NCBI RefSeq assembly: GCF_023273875.1
Contig: NZ_CP096882.1
Location: forward strand, 1,674,001-1,738,000
Length of the DNA: 64,000 nucleotides
Reading direction: 5' to 3'
Origin: Pseudarthrobacter sp. SSS035
GTDB lineage: Bacteria; Actinomycetota; Actinomycetes; Actinomycetales; Micrococcaceae
In this document: positions 16,957 to 25,876 of the stretch, in pieces
How the letters are laid out: each line of letters begins with the position of its first letter
How positions within the stretch are numbered: the first letter of the stretch is position 1
Made by a program: the position numbers and the translations under genes
Notes under the pieces: generated by a model
The model's database searches: none
What the model was told of the DNA's origin: nothing
The model's input: the letters and a program-made list of their open reading frames with translations, nothing else

Positions 16957-18984
16957 ATGGCTCTAAATAGTGATCTAAAATCCCATACCCCCGAGGAGTT
17001 GCCTGCCGAGAACGCTTTGGCCGCAACTCCCCGCAACGAAGAACCTGGAGGTGGAAAGAGGAGTAAAGCAGCCCTTGGTGTCTCCGAGGAGATAGACACG
17101 GGCCTTGTTGTCCTCGTTCCGGAGGACGGAGCCGCAGAGGACCTGCCGGATTCAGAAGAATACGAGCAGATCCTCGAAGAGCTGCGTCATGCCAAAACCG
17201 AACAGGCCGTCTCCCGGCGCCGGAACCACTCGCTCACGCTCGACAAAGTCACCTTCGGGATCACTGGCGCCATCGCCGTCGCCTTTGTGATCTGGGGATT
17301 TGCCGGCCGGGACAGCCTCGCCTCGTCCTCCACGGTTGCCCTGAACTGGGTCATGGAATACACCGGCTGGCTCTTCATGGTCCTGGCGTCCCTGTTCGTA
17401 GTGTTCGTCCTGTGGCTGGCCCTAGGCAAGTTCGGCAACATCCCACTGGGCAAGGACGGCGAGAAACCCGAATTCCGTACCGTCTCCTGGGTTGCGATGA
17501 TGTTCGCCGCCGGCATGGGCATCGGACTGATGTTCTACGGTGTAGCCGAACCGCTCTACCACTACATCTCTCCCCCGCCCGGAACCGTGGACGGCCGCAC
17601 CCCCGCAGCGATCCAAACGGCCATGGCCACCTCGATCTTCCACTGGACCCTGCACCCCTGGGCAATGTACGCAGTGGTCGGCATTGCCATGGCATACGGC
17701 ACCTACCGCCTCGGCCGCCGGCAACTGGTCTCCGCAGCCTTCACCTCACTCTTCGGTATCAGAATGGTTGAAGGCCCGCTCGGGAAATTCATCAACATCC
17801 TGGCCATTTTCGCCACCCTCTTTGGCACAGCCGCTTCCCTGGGCCTGGGCGCCCTGCAGATCGGCAGCGGTATGACCTCCAACGGCTGGTTCGGCGAAGT
17901 CGGCACTCCCGTGCTGGTTGTGATCGTCGCCGTCCTGACCTTCTGCTTCGTCGCCTCGGCCGTCTCCGGCATCAGCCGCGGCATCCAGTGGCTCTCCAAC
18001 ATCAACATGGTCCTGGCCGTCATCCTCGCACTCATCGTTTTCATCGCCGGCCCCACCCTGTTCATCCTCAACCTGATCCCGTCCGCCGTCGGCGACTACG
18101 CCCGCGACCTGGCCGAAATGTCATCCCGGACCGAAGCAGTCGGCGATGAAGCCCTTCGGAGCTGGATGACCAGCTGGACCATCTTCTACTGGGCCTGGTG
18201 GATCTCCTGGACGCCCTTCGTAGGGATGTTTATTGCCCGCATCAGCCGCGGCCGCACCATCCGCCAGTTCGTCACCGGCGTGCTGCTGGTCCCCAGCGTC
18301 GTCAGCGTCATCTGGTTCGGAATCTTCGGCGGAGCCGCTTTCCACGTCCAGCAGGAAGCCGATAAGGCAGGCACACCCGGGCTCGTAACAACAACCGACG
18401 GAGTCTCGTCCGTCAACTTCGACGGCGCACTCTTCGACCTCGTCAAAAACCTTGGCATGCCCGGCTGGCTCACTGCCGCCGTCATCGTGCTCGCCATGGT
18501 ACTGGTCGCGATCTTCTTCGTCACCGGCGCCGACGCCGCTTCCATCGTGATGGGATCACTCAGCTCCAACGGCGCCGAACACCCGCGCCGCGGAGTGGTG
18601 ATCTTCTGGGGCACCCTCACCGGCGCCGTCGCCGCAGTCATGCTGCTCGCCGGCGGCGCCGAACCCTCCGAAGCCCTGGCCGGACTGCAACGCATCACCA
18701 TCGTGGCAGCACTACCCTTCATCGTGGTCATGCTCCTGCTCTGCTTCGCTCTCGCCAAAGACCTGCGCCGCGATCCCCTCTCCCTACGACGACGCCTGGC
18801 CACATCCGTCGTCGAACGGGCCATCAGAACCGGCGTGGAACAACACGGCGGCATCCAATTCGACCTCGTCACAAAACACGACTGCGCCGATACATGCCCG
18901 GACCCCGACTCCCACCAAGGCGGAACCCACACCGGCAGCATCCCCATCATCCAGACCCGCCACACAGACCACAACGCCAAATAA
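16957..18984 (+). CDS. BCCT-family betaine/choline transporter
   Basis: 675-aa secondary transporter of glycine betaine or related compounds, Na+- or H+-coupled, with 12 predicted membrane segments. The family markers are MMFAAGMGIGLMFYGVAEP and the Trp-rich WAWWISWTPFVGMFIARISR. I chose ATG 16957, which has AAAGGA upstream; an in-frame ATG 13 codons earlier has none. There is a hydrophilic, acidic N-terminal extension of about 80 residues and a C-terminal tail with two Cys (HDCADTCPDPDS), comparable in placement to the osmosensory ends of BetP. A copy of that tail is found out of frame in fdhD. Located after fdhA, it probably imports the betaine degraded by this cluster. Confidence 0.93.
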   Translation: MALNSDLKSHTPEELPAENALAATPRNEEPGGGKRSKAALGVSEEIDTGLVVLVPEDGAAEDLPDSEEYEQILEELRHAKTEQAVSRRRNHSLTLDKVTFGITGAIAVAFVIWGFAGRDSLASSSTVALNWVMEYTGWLFMVLASLFVVFVLWLALGKFGNIPLGKDGEKPEFRTVSWVAMMFAAGMGIGLMFYGVAEPLYHYISPPPGTVDGRTPAAIQTAMATSIFHWTLHPWAMYAVVGIAMAYGTYRLGRRQLVSAAFTSLFGIRMVEGPLGKFINILAIFATLFGTAASLGLGALQIGSGMTSNGWFGEVGTPVLVVIVAVLTFCFVASAVSGISRGIQWLSNINMVLAVILALIVFIAGPTLFILNLIPSAVGDYARDLAEMSSRTEAVGDEALRSWMTSWTIFYWAWWISWTPFVGMFIARISRGRTIRQFVTGVLLVPSVVSVIWFGIFGGAAFHVQQEADKAGTPGLVTTTDGVSSVNFDGALFDLVKNLGMPGWLTAAVIVLAMVLVAIFFVTGADAASIVMGSLSSNGAEHPRRGVVIFWGTLTGAVAAVMLLAGGAEPSEALAGLQRITIVAALPFIVVMLLLCFALAKDLRRDPLSLRRRLATSVVERAIRTGVEQHGGIQFDLVTKHDCADTCPDPDSHQGGTHTGSIPIIQTRHTDHNAK

Positions 18985-19004
18985 GCCCGCCACCAAAACA
19001 ACCC

Positions 19005-19045
19005 GCCCCGGTAGCACGCGGCTTCCCAGCCCGTGCCACCGGGGC
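19005..19045 (+). terminator. Terminator-like hairpin after BCCT gene
   Basis: GCCCCGGTAGCACG (19005-19018) pairs with CGTGCCACCGGGGC (19032-19045) over 14 bp with one mismatch, loop of 13 nt, beginning 20 nt after the stop. Confidence 0.7.
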
Positions 19046-19078
19046 ACACCCCCACACCCAGCAGCAAAGGTTACCTAC

Positions 19079-19267
19079 ATGTCCGAGCGCCACGATCAAG
19101 AACAGATCCTCCGGGTTAGCAGTGAAGGGAAGGAGTCTGTGGAAATCCAGCTTGAATCATCAAACCCAGTAACCGTTCGGCTGCAGCTGGTCAGCGGCTG
19201 CACCTGCCACCACCCCACGCAAAACCGCCCCGGCTCGTACGTCGACAGCGACTTTGGTATCCGCTGA
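19079..19267 (+). CDS. Small hypothetical protein
   Basis: 62 codons with AAAGG about 8 nt upstream of ATG. The sequence is hydrophilic with a CTCHHP motif near residues 41-46 that could bind metal. I do not recognise it. It sits between a terminator and the broken moaA, so it may be a leftover or a chance frame; coding is unproven. Confidence 0.3.
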   Translation: MSERHDQEQILRVSSEGKESVEIQLESSNPVTVRLQLVSGCTCHHPTQNRPGSYVDSDFGIR

Positions 19268-19306
19268 GGGAGGCTGCACCGGCCGCGCCGCATCAGCCCC
19301 AAAAGC

Positions 19307-19720
19307 ATGACCGTTCAGCTGGGCATCCCGGTAATCCGGCGTTCCAGGGACAGCAATCAAGGGCCAGCACTTAGTTCACGCCCGGCCGGATTGCCTTCGA
19401 AGTTGCTGGACCGCTTTGGCCGCCAAGCAACCGATCTGCGGCTGTCAGTCACCGACAAATGCAACCTTCGCTGCACATACTGCATGCCGGCAGACGGCAT
19501 GCAGTGGCTTCCGAAGGAGGCTGTCATGACGGCAGCTGAGATCCAGAGAATCGTGAGCCTCGGTGTCGAGATGCCGGGTGTGAGGGAACTCCGAATCACC
19601 GGTGGCGAACCCTTGATCCGACCGGACCTAGCCGGCATCATCGCCGCGGTGCGGGAACGCCACTCGGCGCTCCGTGCGCGCGATGTGGTTGACGTCCTGC
19701 CGCCCTTCGCGGGCGGTTAG
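19307..19720 (+). pseudogene. moaA: moaA, 3'-truncated (GTP 3',8-cyclase N-terminus only)
   Basis: 137 codons, the first about 120 of which are MoaA: radical-SAM motif CNLRCTYC (about residues 51-58), MPADGMQWLP, then ITGGEPLIRPDLAGIIAAVRE. Normal MoaA is about 330-370 aa and ends in a second [4Fe-4S] domain and GG. After about residue 125 the match stops and an unrelated tail runs to a stop at 19720. Most of the barrel and the C-terminal cluster are missing, so it cannot make cyclic pyranopterin. The break abuts the 3' end of the convergent LuxR gene, suggesting a deletion joined to that gene's downstream flank. Confidence 0.85.
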
Positions 19721-19729
19721 TGCTTCAAT

Positions 19730-21058
19730 TCATCGCACGCCAAAGCTGGTTGCCAGAGCTATTGCCTCCGTACGCGAGGTGACGCCCATCTTCCGGAAGA
19801 TGTTTCCCACGTGGAACTTGACCGTGTTTTCACTGATGTTGAGGGCGCCTGCGATGGACCTGTTCCGCTGACCGGATGCAAGGTGCTGCAGCACTTCCAA
19901 CTCTCGGCTGCCCAATTTCCAAGCGCTGACGTCGGCAGGAGCAACCTGCGGGGCATCCAACGGAAGCGTCACCGAGACATCTGCACCCCAGCCGGGCATG
20001 ACATCTACCTGCATCTTTCCGTCCAGGGCCTGAACCCTCCGGTCCAGCCTGCCCAAACTGGATGCGTCGGCGGCAAGCGTGCCGCCGCCGTCGTCGCAGA
20101 CATTGATCAGCAGATTCTCGCCGTCGCAATCCCACTGGGCCCTGACCCTTCGAACGTCCGGCTGATCCAGCATGGCCAGCAGTAAGCCCCGCACGATGGC
20201 CCGGGCTGCGTGGGCGACTTCCCCCGGGAGGGCCCGCCCCGTCAGGGGAGGTTCGACGAACTGCACCTCCACCCCACTGAAACGCGTCAGCGGAAGTAGG
20301 TCTTCCCTGAGGCGCTCGAATGCCCTGGCTACCGGTTCTTCGATCAGGTCCGTGGTCCTGTCACTCACCGTGCGCAGACGCACAAGGGCTTTGGCCACCA
20401 AATCCGTGGCTGCCGTACGTGCTGAGGCGTCGTCCAGTGCCGTTGACCTCAGCGCCCCAGCGACGATCTCAAGCGTCGTCGCGTGCTGGTCCACCAGCTC
20501 GGAAGTCACCCGGAGGCGTTCAGCAGACGCCGCCCTGGACTCCAACAAATATGCGGGCGGAGCATCCGCGACCTTTTCGTGAATCCTGCGCGCGGCAAGG
20601 TGCCAGAGGTACTTGGCGATGTCTGCGTCCGCTTCCGCGTTACCGGTCTCAGGACCGGGCGCAACAGGGTCTGTAACCACCAGCAAGGCCCTGCTGGCGA
20701 GGTATTTCATCGCGAGAACTGGTCGTTCCTTTGCCGCTATCGCGGCCTCCCCCACCCAAGGTTCCTCCCCGCTGAGGGCAGCACGGAGGCTGTCCAGTTC
20801 GTCGATGGACACGCTTGAGATGATGCTCTCCAAACCCGCCTTTTTCCGGGGCCTGCCGGTGCAGTCCTCCGTGAAGATCACCAGGGCGCTGCTTCCGAGA
20901 TAAGGAGCAAGCGCCTTCCGTAGTTCTTCCGCTATGGAGGTCAGTGGCGCGTTCGCCACCGCCGCGATGGACTGCAGCAAAGGCCACGGCAAAGACGGGA
21001 CTCCGGGGCTGCCATCCGGTGTAAGTGGTGGGAGCTTGTCCACTGGCGAGCCGGTCAT
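19730..21058 (-). CDS. LuxR-type regulator with histidine-kinase-like body
   Basis: 442 aa. The C-terminus (about 380-442) is a LuxR/NarL helix-turn-helix: LGSRELEVLQHLASGQRNRS then ISENTVKFHVGNIFRKMGV. The N-terminal half looks GAF-like. The middle resembles a HisKA_3 dimerisation helix (ELVDQHATTLEIVAGALRS) followed by an HATPase-like fold with INVCDDGGG and GWGADVSVTLPL, but lacks a clear phospho-acceptor His with the usual neighbours. So kinase-like sensing and DNA-binding output appear fused in one chain. It is divergent from hxlB-hxlA with TATAGCTATA between, and likely controls the RuMP pair in response to formaldehyde or redox state. The signal is unknown. Confidence 0.8.
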   Translation of the reverse strand: MTGSPVDKLPPLTPDGSPGVPSLPWPLLQSIAAVANAPLTSIAEELRKALAPYLGSSALVIFTEDCTGRPRKKAGLESIISSVSIDELDSLRAALSGEEPWVGEAAIAAKERPVLAMKYLASRALLVVTDPVAPGPETGNAEADADIAKYLWHLAARRIHEKVADAPPAYLLESRAASAERLRVTSELVDQHATTLEIVAGALRSTALDDASARTAATDLVAKALVRLRTVSDRTTDLIEEPVARAFERLREDLLPLTRFSGVEVQFVEPPLTGRALPGEVAHAARAIVRGLLLAMLDQPDVRRVRAQWDCDGENLLINVCDDGGGTLAADASSLGRLDRRVQALDGKMQVDVMPGWGADVSVTLPLDAPQVAPADVSAWKLGSRELEVLQHLASGQRNRSIAGALNISENTVKFHVGNIFRKMGVTSRTEAIALATSFGVR

Positions 21059-21099
21059 GGGGTCCTTTCGACGGGCACAGCTTACGAACTACCAGAAAG

Positions 21100-21109
21100 T
21101 ATAGCTATA
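21100..21109. promoter_or_regulatory. Palindrome TATAGCTATA in the LuxR / hxlB gap
   Basis: A perfect 10-bp AT-rich palindrome 42 nt upstream of the LuxR start and about 105 nt upstream of hxlB. NarL/LuxR proteins often bind such 7-2-7-like inverted repeats. It is a candidate operator for the adjacent regulator, inferred from symmetry and position. Confidence 0.5.
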
Positions 21110-21213
21110 GCCACCTTTTGCGGGCGTTCCACCCATACCAAAGCAGCGGCAGGATTAATGGCGGAATACATCCCAGATGGATGGACGCCTCCAACAGAGC
21201 GAAGGAAATAACT

Positions 21214-21810
21214 GTGGGTCCAACAGCACTCGGTTCATCGGACCGACTCAGCGCCGGCGCAATTCTCCAGAACCTGTCCCTCATTGCCGGCGAGATCAGT
21301 GGCACCGCTGCCCAGGTCGATGGAGACCGCCTGGAAGCACTGACGGCAGCCATCCGTTCCGCCGACAGGGTTTTCGTCGCCGGTGCCGGCCGCAGCGGCC
21401 TCGTCCTCCGTATGGCTGCCATGCGGTTAATGCATCTCGGCCTCAACGTCCATGTAGCGGGCGACACCACAACTCCGGCCATCCGTGCCGGCGATGTGCT
21501 TCTGGTCGCTTCCGGCTCCGGCTCCACATCCGGCGTGGTGAAGGCAGCCGAAACAGCTGCGGCGGCCGGTGCCCGTGTGGCCGCGGTGACCACCAACCCC
21601 GACTCCCGCCTCGCAGACCTGGCGGATTCCCTGGTGATCGTACCTGCCGCGCAAAAGACGGATCACAGCTCCAATGTCACCCGCCAGTATTCGGGAAGCC
21701 TGTTCGAGCAGGTCCTCTTTGTCCTCACCGAAGCCATTTTCCAAACCATCTGGAACGACACCGACGCACCGGCTGAAGAACTCTGGCTCCGGCACGCAAA
21801 CCTCGAATAA
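21214..21810 (+). CDS. hxlB: 6-phospho-3-hexuloisomerase
   Basis: 198-aa SIS-domain isomerase turning 3-hexulose-6-phosphate into fructose-6-phosphate in the ribulose monophosphate pathway. The sugar-isomerase motifs are VFVAGAGRSGLVLRMAAMRL, VLLVASGSGSTSGV and AAVTTNPDSRLA, and the family's active-site-region LFEQVLFVLTEA is present. GTG 21214 has GAAGGA 7 nt upstream and gives the usual family length; an ATG 11 codons earlier lacks a ribosome site. Followed by hxlA after 46 nt. The pair fixes formaldehyde from betaine demethylation. Confidence 0.93.
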   Translation: MGPTALGSSDRLSAGAILQNLSLIAGEISGTAAQVDGDRLEALTAAIRSADRVFVAGAGRSGLVLRMAAMRLMHLGLNVHVAGDTTTPAIRAGDVLLVASGSGSTSGVVKAAETAAAAGARVAAVTTNPDSRLADLADSLVIVPAAQKTDHSSNVTRQYSGSLFEQVLFVLTEAIFQTIWNDTDAPAEELWLRHANLE

Positions 21811-21856
21811 ACCCCCGCTTTTACCCCATACCAACACCAACAGAAAGAGAAACATC

Positions 21857-22480
21857 ATGAAGCTTCAGGTAGCCATGGACCTCCTGACCACCGCAGACGC
21901 GCTTGAGCTGGCCGGCAAGGTCGCCGAGTACGTTGACATCATCGAACTCGGTACGCCCCTGATCAAGGCAGCCGGACTAACGGCTGTGACCGCAGTCAAG
22001 CAGGCCCACCCTGACAAGATCGTTTTCGCCGACATGAAGACCATGGATGCCGGAGAACTTGAAGCCGACATCGCATTCAAGGCCGGCGCAGACCTCGTCT
22101 CCGTGCTGGGAAGCGCCGACGATTCGACCATCGCCGGCGCCGTGAAGGCGGCCCGTGCACACAACAAAGGCATCGTCGTGGACCTCATCGGCGTGCCGGA
22201 CAAGGTCACCCGCGCCAAGGAAGCACGGGCCCTCGGCGCCAAATTCGTGGAGTTCCACGCAGGCCTGGACGAGCAGGCCCAGCCTGGCTTCGACCTGGAT
22301 GGACTGCTCAGTGCCGGGGAAGAGGCCCGCGTGCCCTTCTCAGTGGCCGGCGGCGTTAACCTCTCCACCATCGAAGCCGTCCAGCGGGCCGGCGCCGAGG
22401 TTGCCGTAGCCGGCGGTGCCATTTATGGTGCAGCTGATCCCGCATTGGCAGCCAAGGAGCTCCGGGCCGCCATCGCCTGA
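21857..22480 (+). CDS. hxlA: 3-hexulose-6-phosphate synthase
   Basis: 207-aa TIM barrel of the orotidine-phosphate decarboxylase superfamily joining formaldehyde to ribulose-5-phosphate. Visible blocks are LQVAMDLL, EYVDIIELGTPLIKAAGL, the metal/acid motif VFADMKTMDAGELEAD (DxKxxD), and SVAGGVNL. GAAAGAG precedes the ATG. With hxlB and the fdhA upstream it gives the cell both assimilation and oxidation of formaldehyde. The 142-nt gap after it (22481-22622) shows nothing I can assign. Confidence 0.96.
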   Translation: MKLQVAMDLLTTADALELAGKVAEYVDIIELGTPLIKAAGLTAVTAVKQAHPDKIVFADMKTMDAGELEADIAFKAGADLVSVLGSADDSTIAGAVKAARAHNKGIVVDLIGVPDKVTRAKEARALGAKFVEFHAGLDEQAQPGFDLDGLLSAGEEARVPFSVAGGVNLSTIEAVQRAGAEVAVAGGAIYGAADPALAAKELRAAIA

Positions 22481-22622
22481 TCCTTACGCACCATGCGGCG
22501 GAGGACGGCGAGACGGCGCTCGAACTCGGTGTCAGAGAACGTGAGCTGACTTTCTCGCCGTTCTTCAGGACCTTTCTGTAGCGGGGTCTCACCACCCTCA
22601 ACCCATTGCGTACAGCGCGCTT

Positions 22623-24188
22623 CTAGTTACGCGTAACAGATCCAGCGCGGGGCAGCCGCACGAACTTCGTCGCCAGGTGCAGCGCTGCCAGACGGCCCGT
22701 TCCGCGGGGATCGCCGCCGCAAAGGGAGAAGATCCGCTGGAGCCGCTGATGCATCGACTGCCGCTCCAGGTGCAGCTCACGCGCGGCCTGCGCCGTGTTG
22801 CAACCGGAATCCAGCCAGACCCGCAGCGTCTCAACCAGCGCGGAGTTTCGTTGGGCATCGTGGACGAGGAGGGCACCCAGCTGCTGGCTGACATAGTCCG
22901 TGCGCTGGGTTTCATCCAGCGTATGGAACGCGAGCCGCTCCACCGCGAAAGCGTCGGCATCGAGGACCACACCGGACTGCCCCGGCCCGGCCTTGAACGG
23001 CTCGGCGCCGGCGGCAAGGTCCAGCGTCAGCCTGGCTTCCGTCAGGGACCATGGCGCCGCCGAGATTCCGGTGGCCACCGGACCGACGGCGCTGACAGTC
23101 CCTTCCGGCAACGCCAGCGACTGCAGTCCGGCCAGAATTGCGTCCCGGTCTTCCTGCGTCTTCCCGGGGCGGAGCACGGCCAGCGCCAAGAGTTCCGCGT
23201 TGTCGGCGTAGCTTGCACTGTGATGCCCCACCCGCTCCAGCACGTGCTCCACAGCCATCCGGGGTTGCCGTGAGCCGGGGGAACGAACCACAACAGCCAC
23301 CAGCTGCGCGGCCAACGGGATCCCGGCTGCCGGAGCGAGCTGCTGGAGCCGCCAGTTTTGAGTTCCGGAATCGACGGCGCGGATCAGCGCCGCACCCGCC
23401 ATCTCCTTGAGGCCGGGGGGCATGCGCTGCAGCAGGGCCAACGCCAGAATGTCCACCGAGCGGTTCCCTGCGATCCTCGCCAGGTTCACGTCGGCACCCG
23501 CCAGGGCATGAAGGCTGAGGCGGGCTGAAGGAATGCCACGCACGGACACGTCAACCTGGATGGTCCGGGCACGGTCCGGCGCGTCGCTGGATTCGGCGGG
23601 CTCCGGCTCAACCGTATGATCAGCCGGCAGTGCGCTGGCCAGCGGGGCACCCGCGGTGGATGTCAGGACAACTTCCGCGCCGGTAGCGTCCGCCAGGACA
23701 GCCAGGATCCGGTCAAGACTGCCGCCGTGGGCCAACTCCACCGCCATCGCGTGACTGGCCCGGTCAGCCTGCTGCAGCTGGGCAGCAGTTTCGCTCACCA
23801 GGAGTGAGTTGATGGCTTCCATCACGCCTACAAAGGGCACCACCTTGCGAAGCTCTATCAGCGGAAGGCCGGCCGCTTCAGCTGCTGCCACCATCGACGA
23901 CGGTATCGAGGCCAGCTCCGTGCCAGTCTCTATGGCCAGCGCGGCCACGCCGCGTTCTGCCAGCTCCCAGATGTAGTCCGCGCGCCGTTTGTCCGTTGCC
24001 AAAGCAAGAGCCTGGCCGCCGGTCAGCAACAGTTCACCGCCGCCAAGTAGCGGGGCAATGTCCAAAACCTCACTGGAGTGAATCCAGCGCAGCTGCGTCT
24101 GGGCCGCAATGGCCGCCGCTGCGCGGACCACCGGATCCGCGGGCGTGAGGGTGGAATGGTTCAAAACATCCTGCAGGCGTATTGGCAT
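22623..24188 (-). CDS. PucR-family transcriptional regulator
   Basis: 521 aa. The N-terminal PucR-type purine-catabolism domain (residues 1-125, RLQDVLNHS to LIELRKVVPFVGVMEAIN) is followed by a GGDEF-like middle region and a C-terminal PucR helix-turn-helix (LRVWLDSGCNTAQAARELHLERQSMHQRLQRI). ATG 24188 follows GGAG. It is divergent from an NCS1 permease and a deacetylase-fold amidohydrolase, which it probably controls in response to nitrogen-rich ring compounds. Confidence 0.92.
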   Translation of the reverse strand: MPIRLQDVLNHSTLTPADPVVRAAAAIAAQTQLRWIHSSEVLDIAPLLGGGELLLTGGQALALATDKRRADYIWELAERGVAALAIETGTELASIPSSMVAAAEAAGLPLIELRKVVPFVGVMEAINSLLVSETAAQLQQADRASHAMAVELAHGGSLDRILAVLADATGAEVVLTSTAGAPLASALPADHTVEPEPAESSDAPDRARTIQVDVSVRGIPSARLSLHALAGADVNLARIAGNRSVDILALALLQRMPPGLKEMAGAALIRAVDSGTQNWRLQQLAPAAGIPLAAQLVAVVVRSPGSRQPRMAVEHVLERVGHHSASYADNAELLALAVLRPGKTQEDRDAILAGLQSLALPEGTVSAVGPVATGISAAPWSLTEARLTLDLAAGAEPFKAGPGQSGVVLDADAFAVERLAFHTLDETQRTDYVSQQLGALLVHDAQRNSALVETLRVWLDSGCNTAQAARELHLERQSMHQRLQRIFSLCGGDPRGTGRLAALHLATKFVRLPRAGSVTRN

Positions 24189-24222
24189 GACACTCCGTCG
24201 CGTTTTCTCATAAACTTCAAGA

Positions 24223-24235
24223 CACATTGTATGTG
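24223..24235. promoter_or_regulatory. Inverted repeat CACAT-TGT-ATGTG, likely PucR operator
   Basis: A 13-bp inverted repeat 35 nt upstream of the PucR start and 63 nt upstream of the permease start. Two further ACACAT copies lie near it, and TCAAGA/TCTTGA flank the region. The gap 24189-24297 has no gene. Confidence 0.5.
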
Positions 24236-24297
24236 GTGCATGTGGCGTGAGACACATAATCTTGAGGAATCCCCATCCCCTCAACGAAGAGGCCCCA

Positions 24298-25824
24298 ATG
24301 CAACAAAAACCCTCAACCGCAGGAGCAGGACAGCAACCTGCACTTGAAGATTGCGAAGCCTGGCTCCAGCCGATCCCCGAATCCCAGCGGACGCACAAGG
24401 TCTCCGGACAGTTCTGGATCTGGGCCGGCGCCAACCTGGCGCCCATCAACTGGGTTCTGGGTGCCCTCGGAATCCACTTGGGGCTGGGTTTCGCGGATAC
24501 CGTCATCGTCCTGGTCCTGGGCAACCTGATCGGCATGCTGCTCTTCGGCTGCTTTGTGCTCCTCGGCCAAAAGACCGGCGCCACCGGCATGGTCCTGGCC
24601 CGCGCAGCCTTCGGCCGCCGCGGCAACTACCTGCCGGCAGCCATCCAGGCGGTCCTGGTGATCGGCTGGTGCGCGGTTAACACGTGGATCATCCTGGACC
24701 TGGTCATGGCACTCTTCGGCACGCTCGGATGGGTGGATCCCACAGCACACAACTATGGCTGGAAGATCGGCGTCGCCACCGCCATCATGGCCGCGCAGGT
24801 AGCCATCGCCTGGTTCGGCTACAAAGCCATCGCCGCCTTCGAAAAGTGGACCGTGCCGCCCACCATCCTCATCCTGGCCGTGATGTCCGCGGTTGCCTGG
24901 TTCGGCATGAAGATCAACTGGACGTACGCCGGGCCCGCCGGCAACATCCTGGAAGGCTCCGAACGGATCGCGGCCATGAGCGCCGTGATGACCGCCATCG
25001 GCATCGGCTGGGGCATCACCTGGTTCACCTACGCCGCAGACTACTCCCGGTTCGTGAGCACCCAAGTTCCCAAGAAAAAGGTCTACTTGGCGTCGGTCCT
25101 TGGCCAGTTCATCCCCGTTGTCTGGCTGGGAATCCTCGGCGCAAGCCTGGCCACCAACAGCGGCGAAATCGACCCAGGGAAGCTCATCGTCCAGAACTTC
25201 GGCGTCCTCGCGCTGCCGGTGCTGCTCATGGTGCTGCACGGCCCCATCGCCACCAACATCCTCAACATCTACACCTTCTCCGTGGCCACGCAGTCGCTGG
25301 ACATCACCATCAGCCGCCGCAAACTCAACCTGTTCGTCGGCGTCTTCTCTCTCGCCGCCGTCGTGTTCTTCATCTTCCAGGAAGACTTCGCAACAGTCCT
25401 CGACGCCTGGCTCATCGGGCTCGTGGCGTGGGTTGCCGCGTGGGGCGGAGTCATGCTGGTCCACTACTTCTGGATCGAGAAGCGCTGGCCGGGCAACCCG
25501 GAGAGGCTCTTCGACGCCGTCGGCACCAAACGCCTCCCCGGCGTCAACTGGGCAGGCGTCGTTTCCCTCCTGGTCGGCATCTTCGCCACCTGGCTGTTTA
25601 TGTACGGACTCGTTCCAGCGATGCAGGGCCCCATTGCCGTGGCCCTGGGCGGCTGGGACCTGTCCTGGCTTGCCGGCGGCCTTGCCAGTGCAGGCACCTA
25701 CGCCATCCTCGGGCCGAAGGTCCACCGCAAATACCTCGAGGCCGACCAAACGGACGCCGCCGCCCATCCGGCGTCCGCAGACCTGGGATTCGCCGCCCGG
25801 ACCAACGCCCCCGCCGGTCTCTGA
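24298..25824 (+). CDS. NCS1-family nucleobase/hydantoin-type permease
   Basis: 508-aa, 12-segment transporter of the purine-cytosine permease (NCS1) family. Markers are WAGANLAPINWVLGALG near the N-terminus and WGITWFTYAADYSRFVS in the middle. It imports a nucleobase, allantoin, hydantoin or similar ring compound. ATG 24298 follows GAAGAGG. Transcribed with the PuuE-like gene 53 nt downstream and divergent from the PucR regulator, so the three form one uptake and ring-opening unit. The exact substrate cannot be read from sequence. Confidence 0.92.
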   Translation: MQQKPSTAGAGQQPALEDCEAWLQPIPESQRTHKVSGQFWIWAGANLAPINWVLGALGIHLGLGFADTVIVLVLGNLIGMLLFGCFVLLGQKTGATGMVLARAAFGRRGNYLPAAIQAVLVIGWCAVNTWIILDLVMALFGTLGWVDPTAHNYGWKIGVATAIMAAQVAIAWFGYKAIAAFEKWTVPPTILILAVMSAVAWFGMKINWTYAGPAGNILEGSERIAAMSAVMTAIGIGWGITWFTYAADYSRFVSTQVPKKKVYLASVLGQFIPVVWLGILGASLATNSGEIDPGKLIVQNFGVLALPVLLMVLHGPIATNILNIYTFSVATQSLDITISRRKLNLFVGVFSLAAVVFFIFQEDFATVLDAWLIGLVAWVAAWGGVMLVHYFWIEKRWPGNPERLFDAVGTKRLPGVNWAGVVSLLVGIFATWLFMYGLVPAMQGPIAVALGGWDLSWLAGGLASAGTYAILGPKVHRKYLEADQTDAAAHPASADLGFAARTNAPAGL

Positions 25825-25876
25825 AACGCCCCGGACCTGAATTACTGACGGACACTGAACCTCTAGGAACCACACC

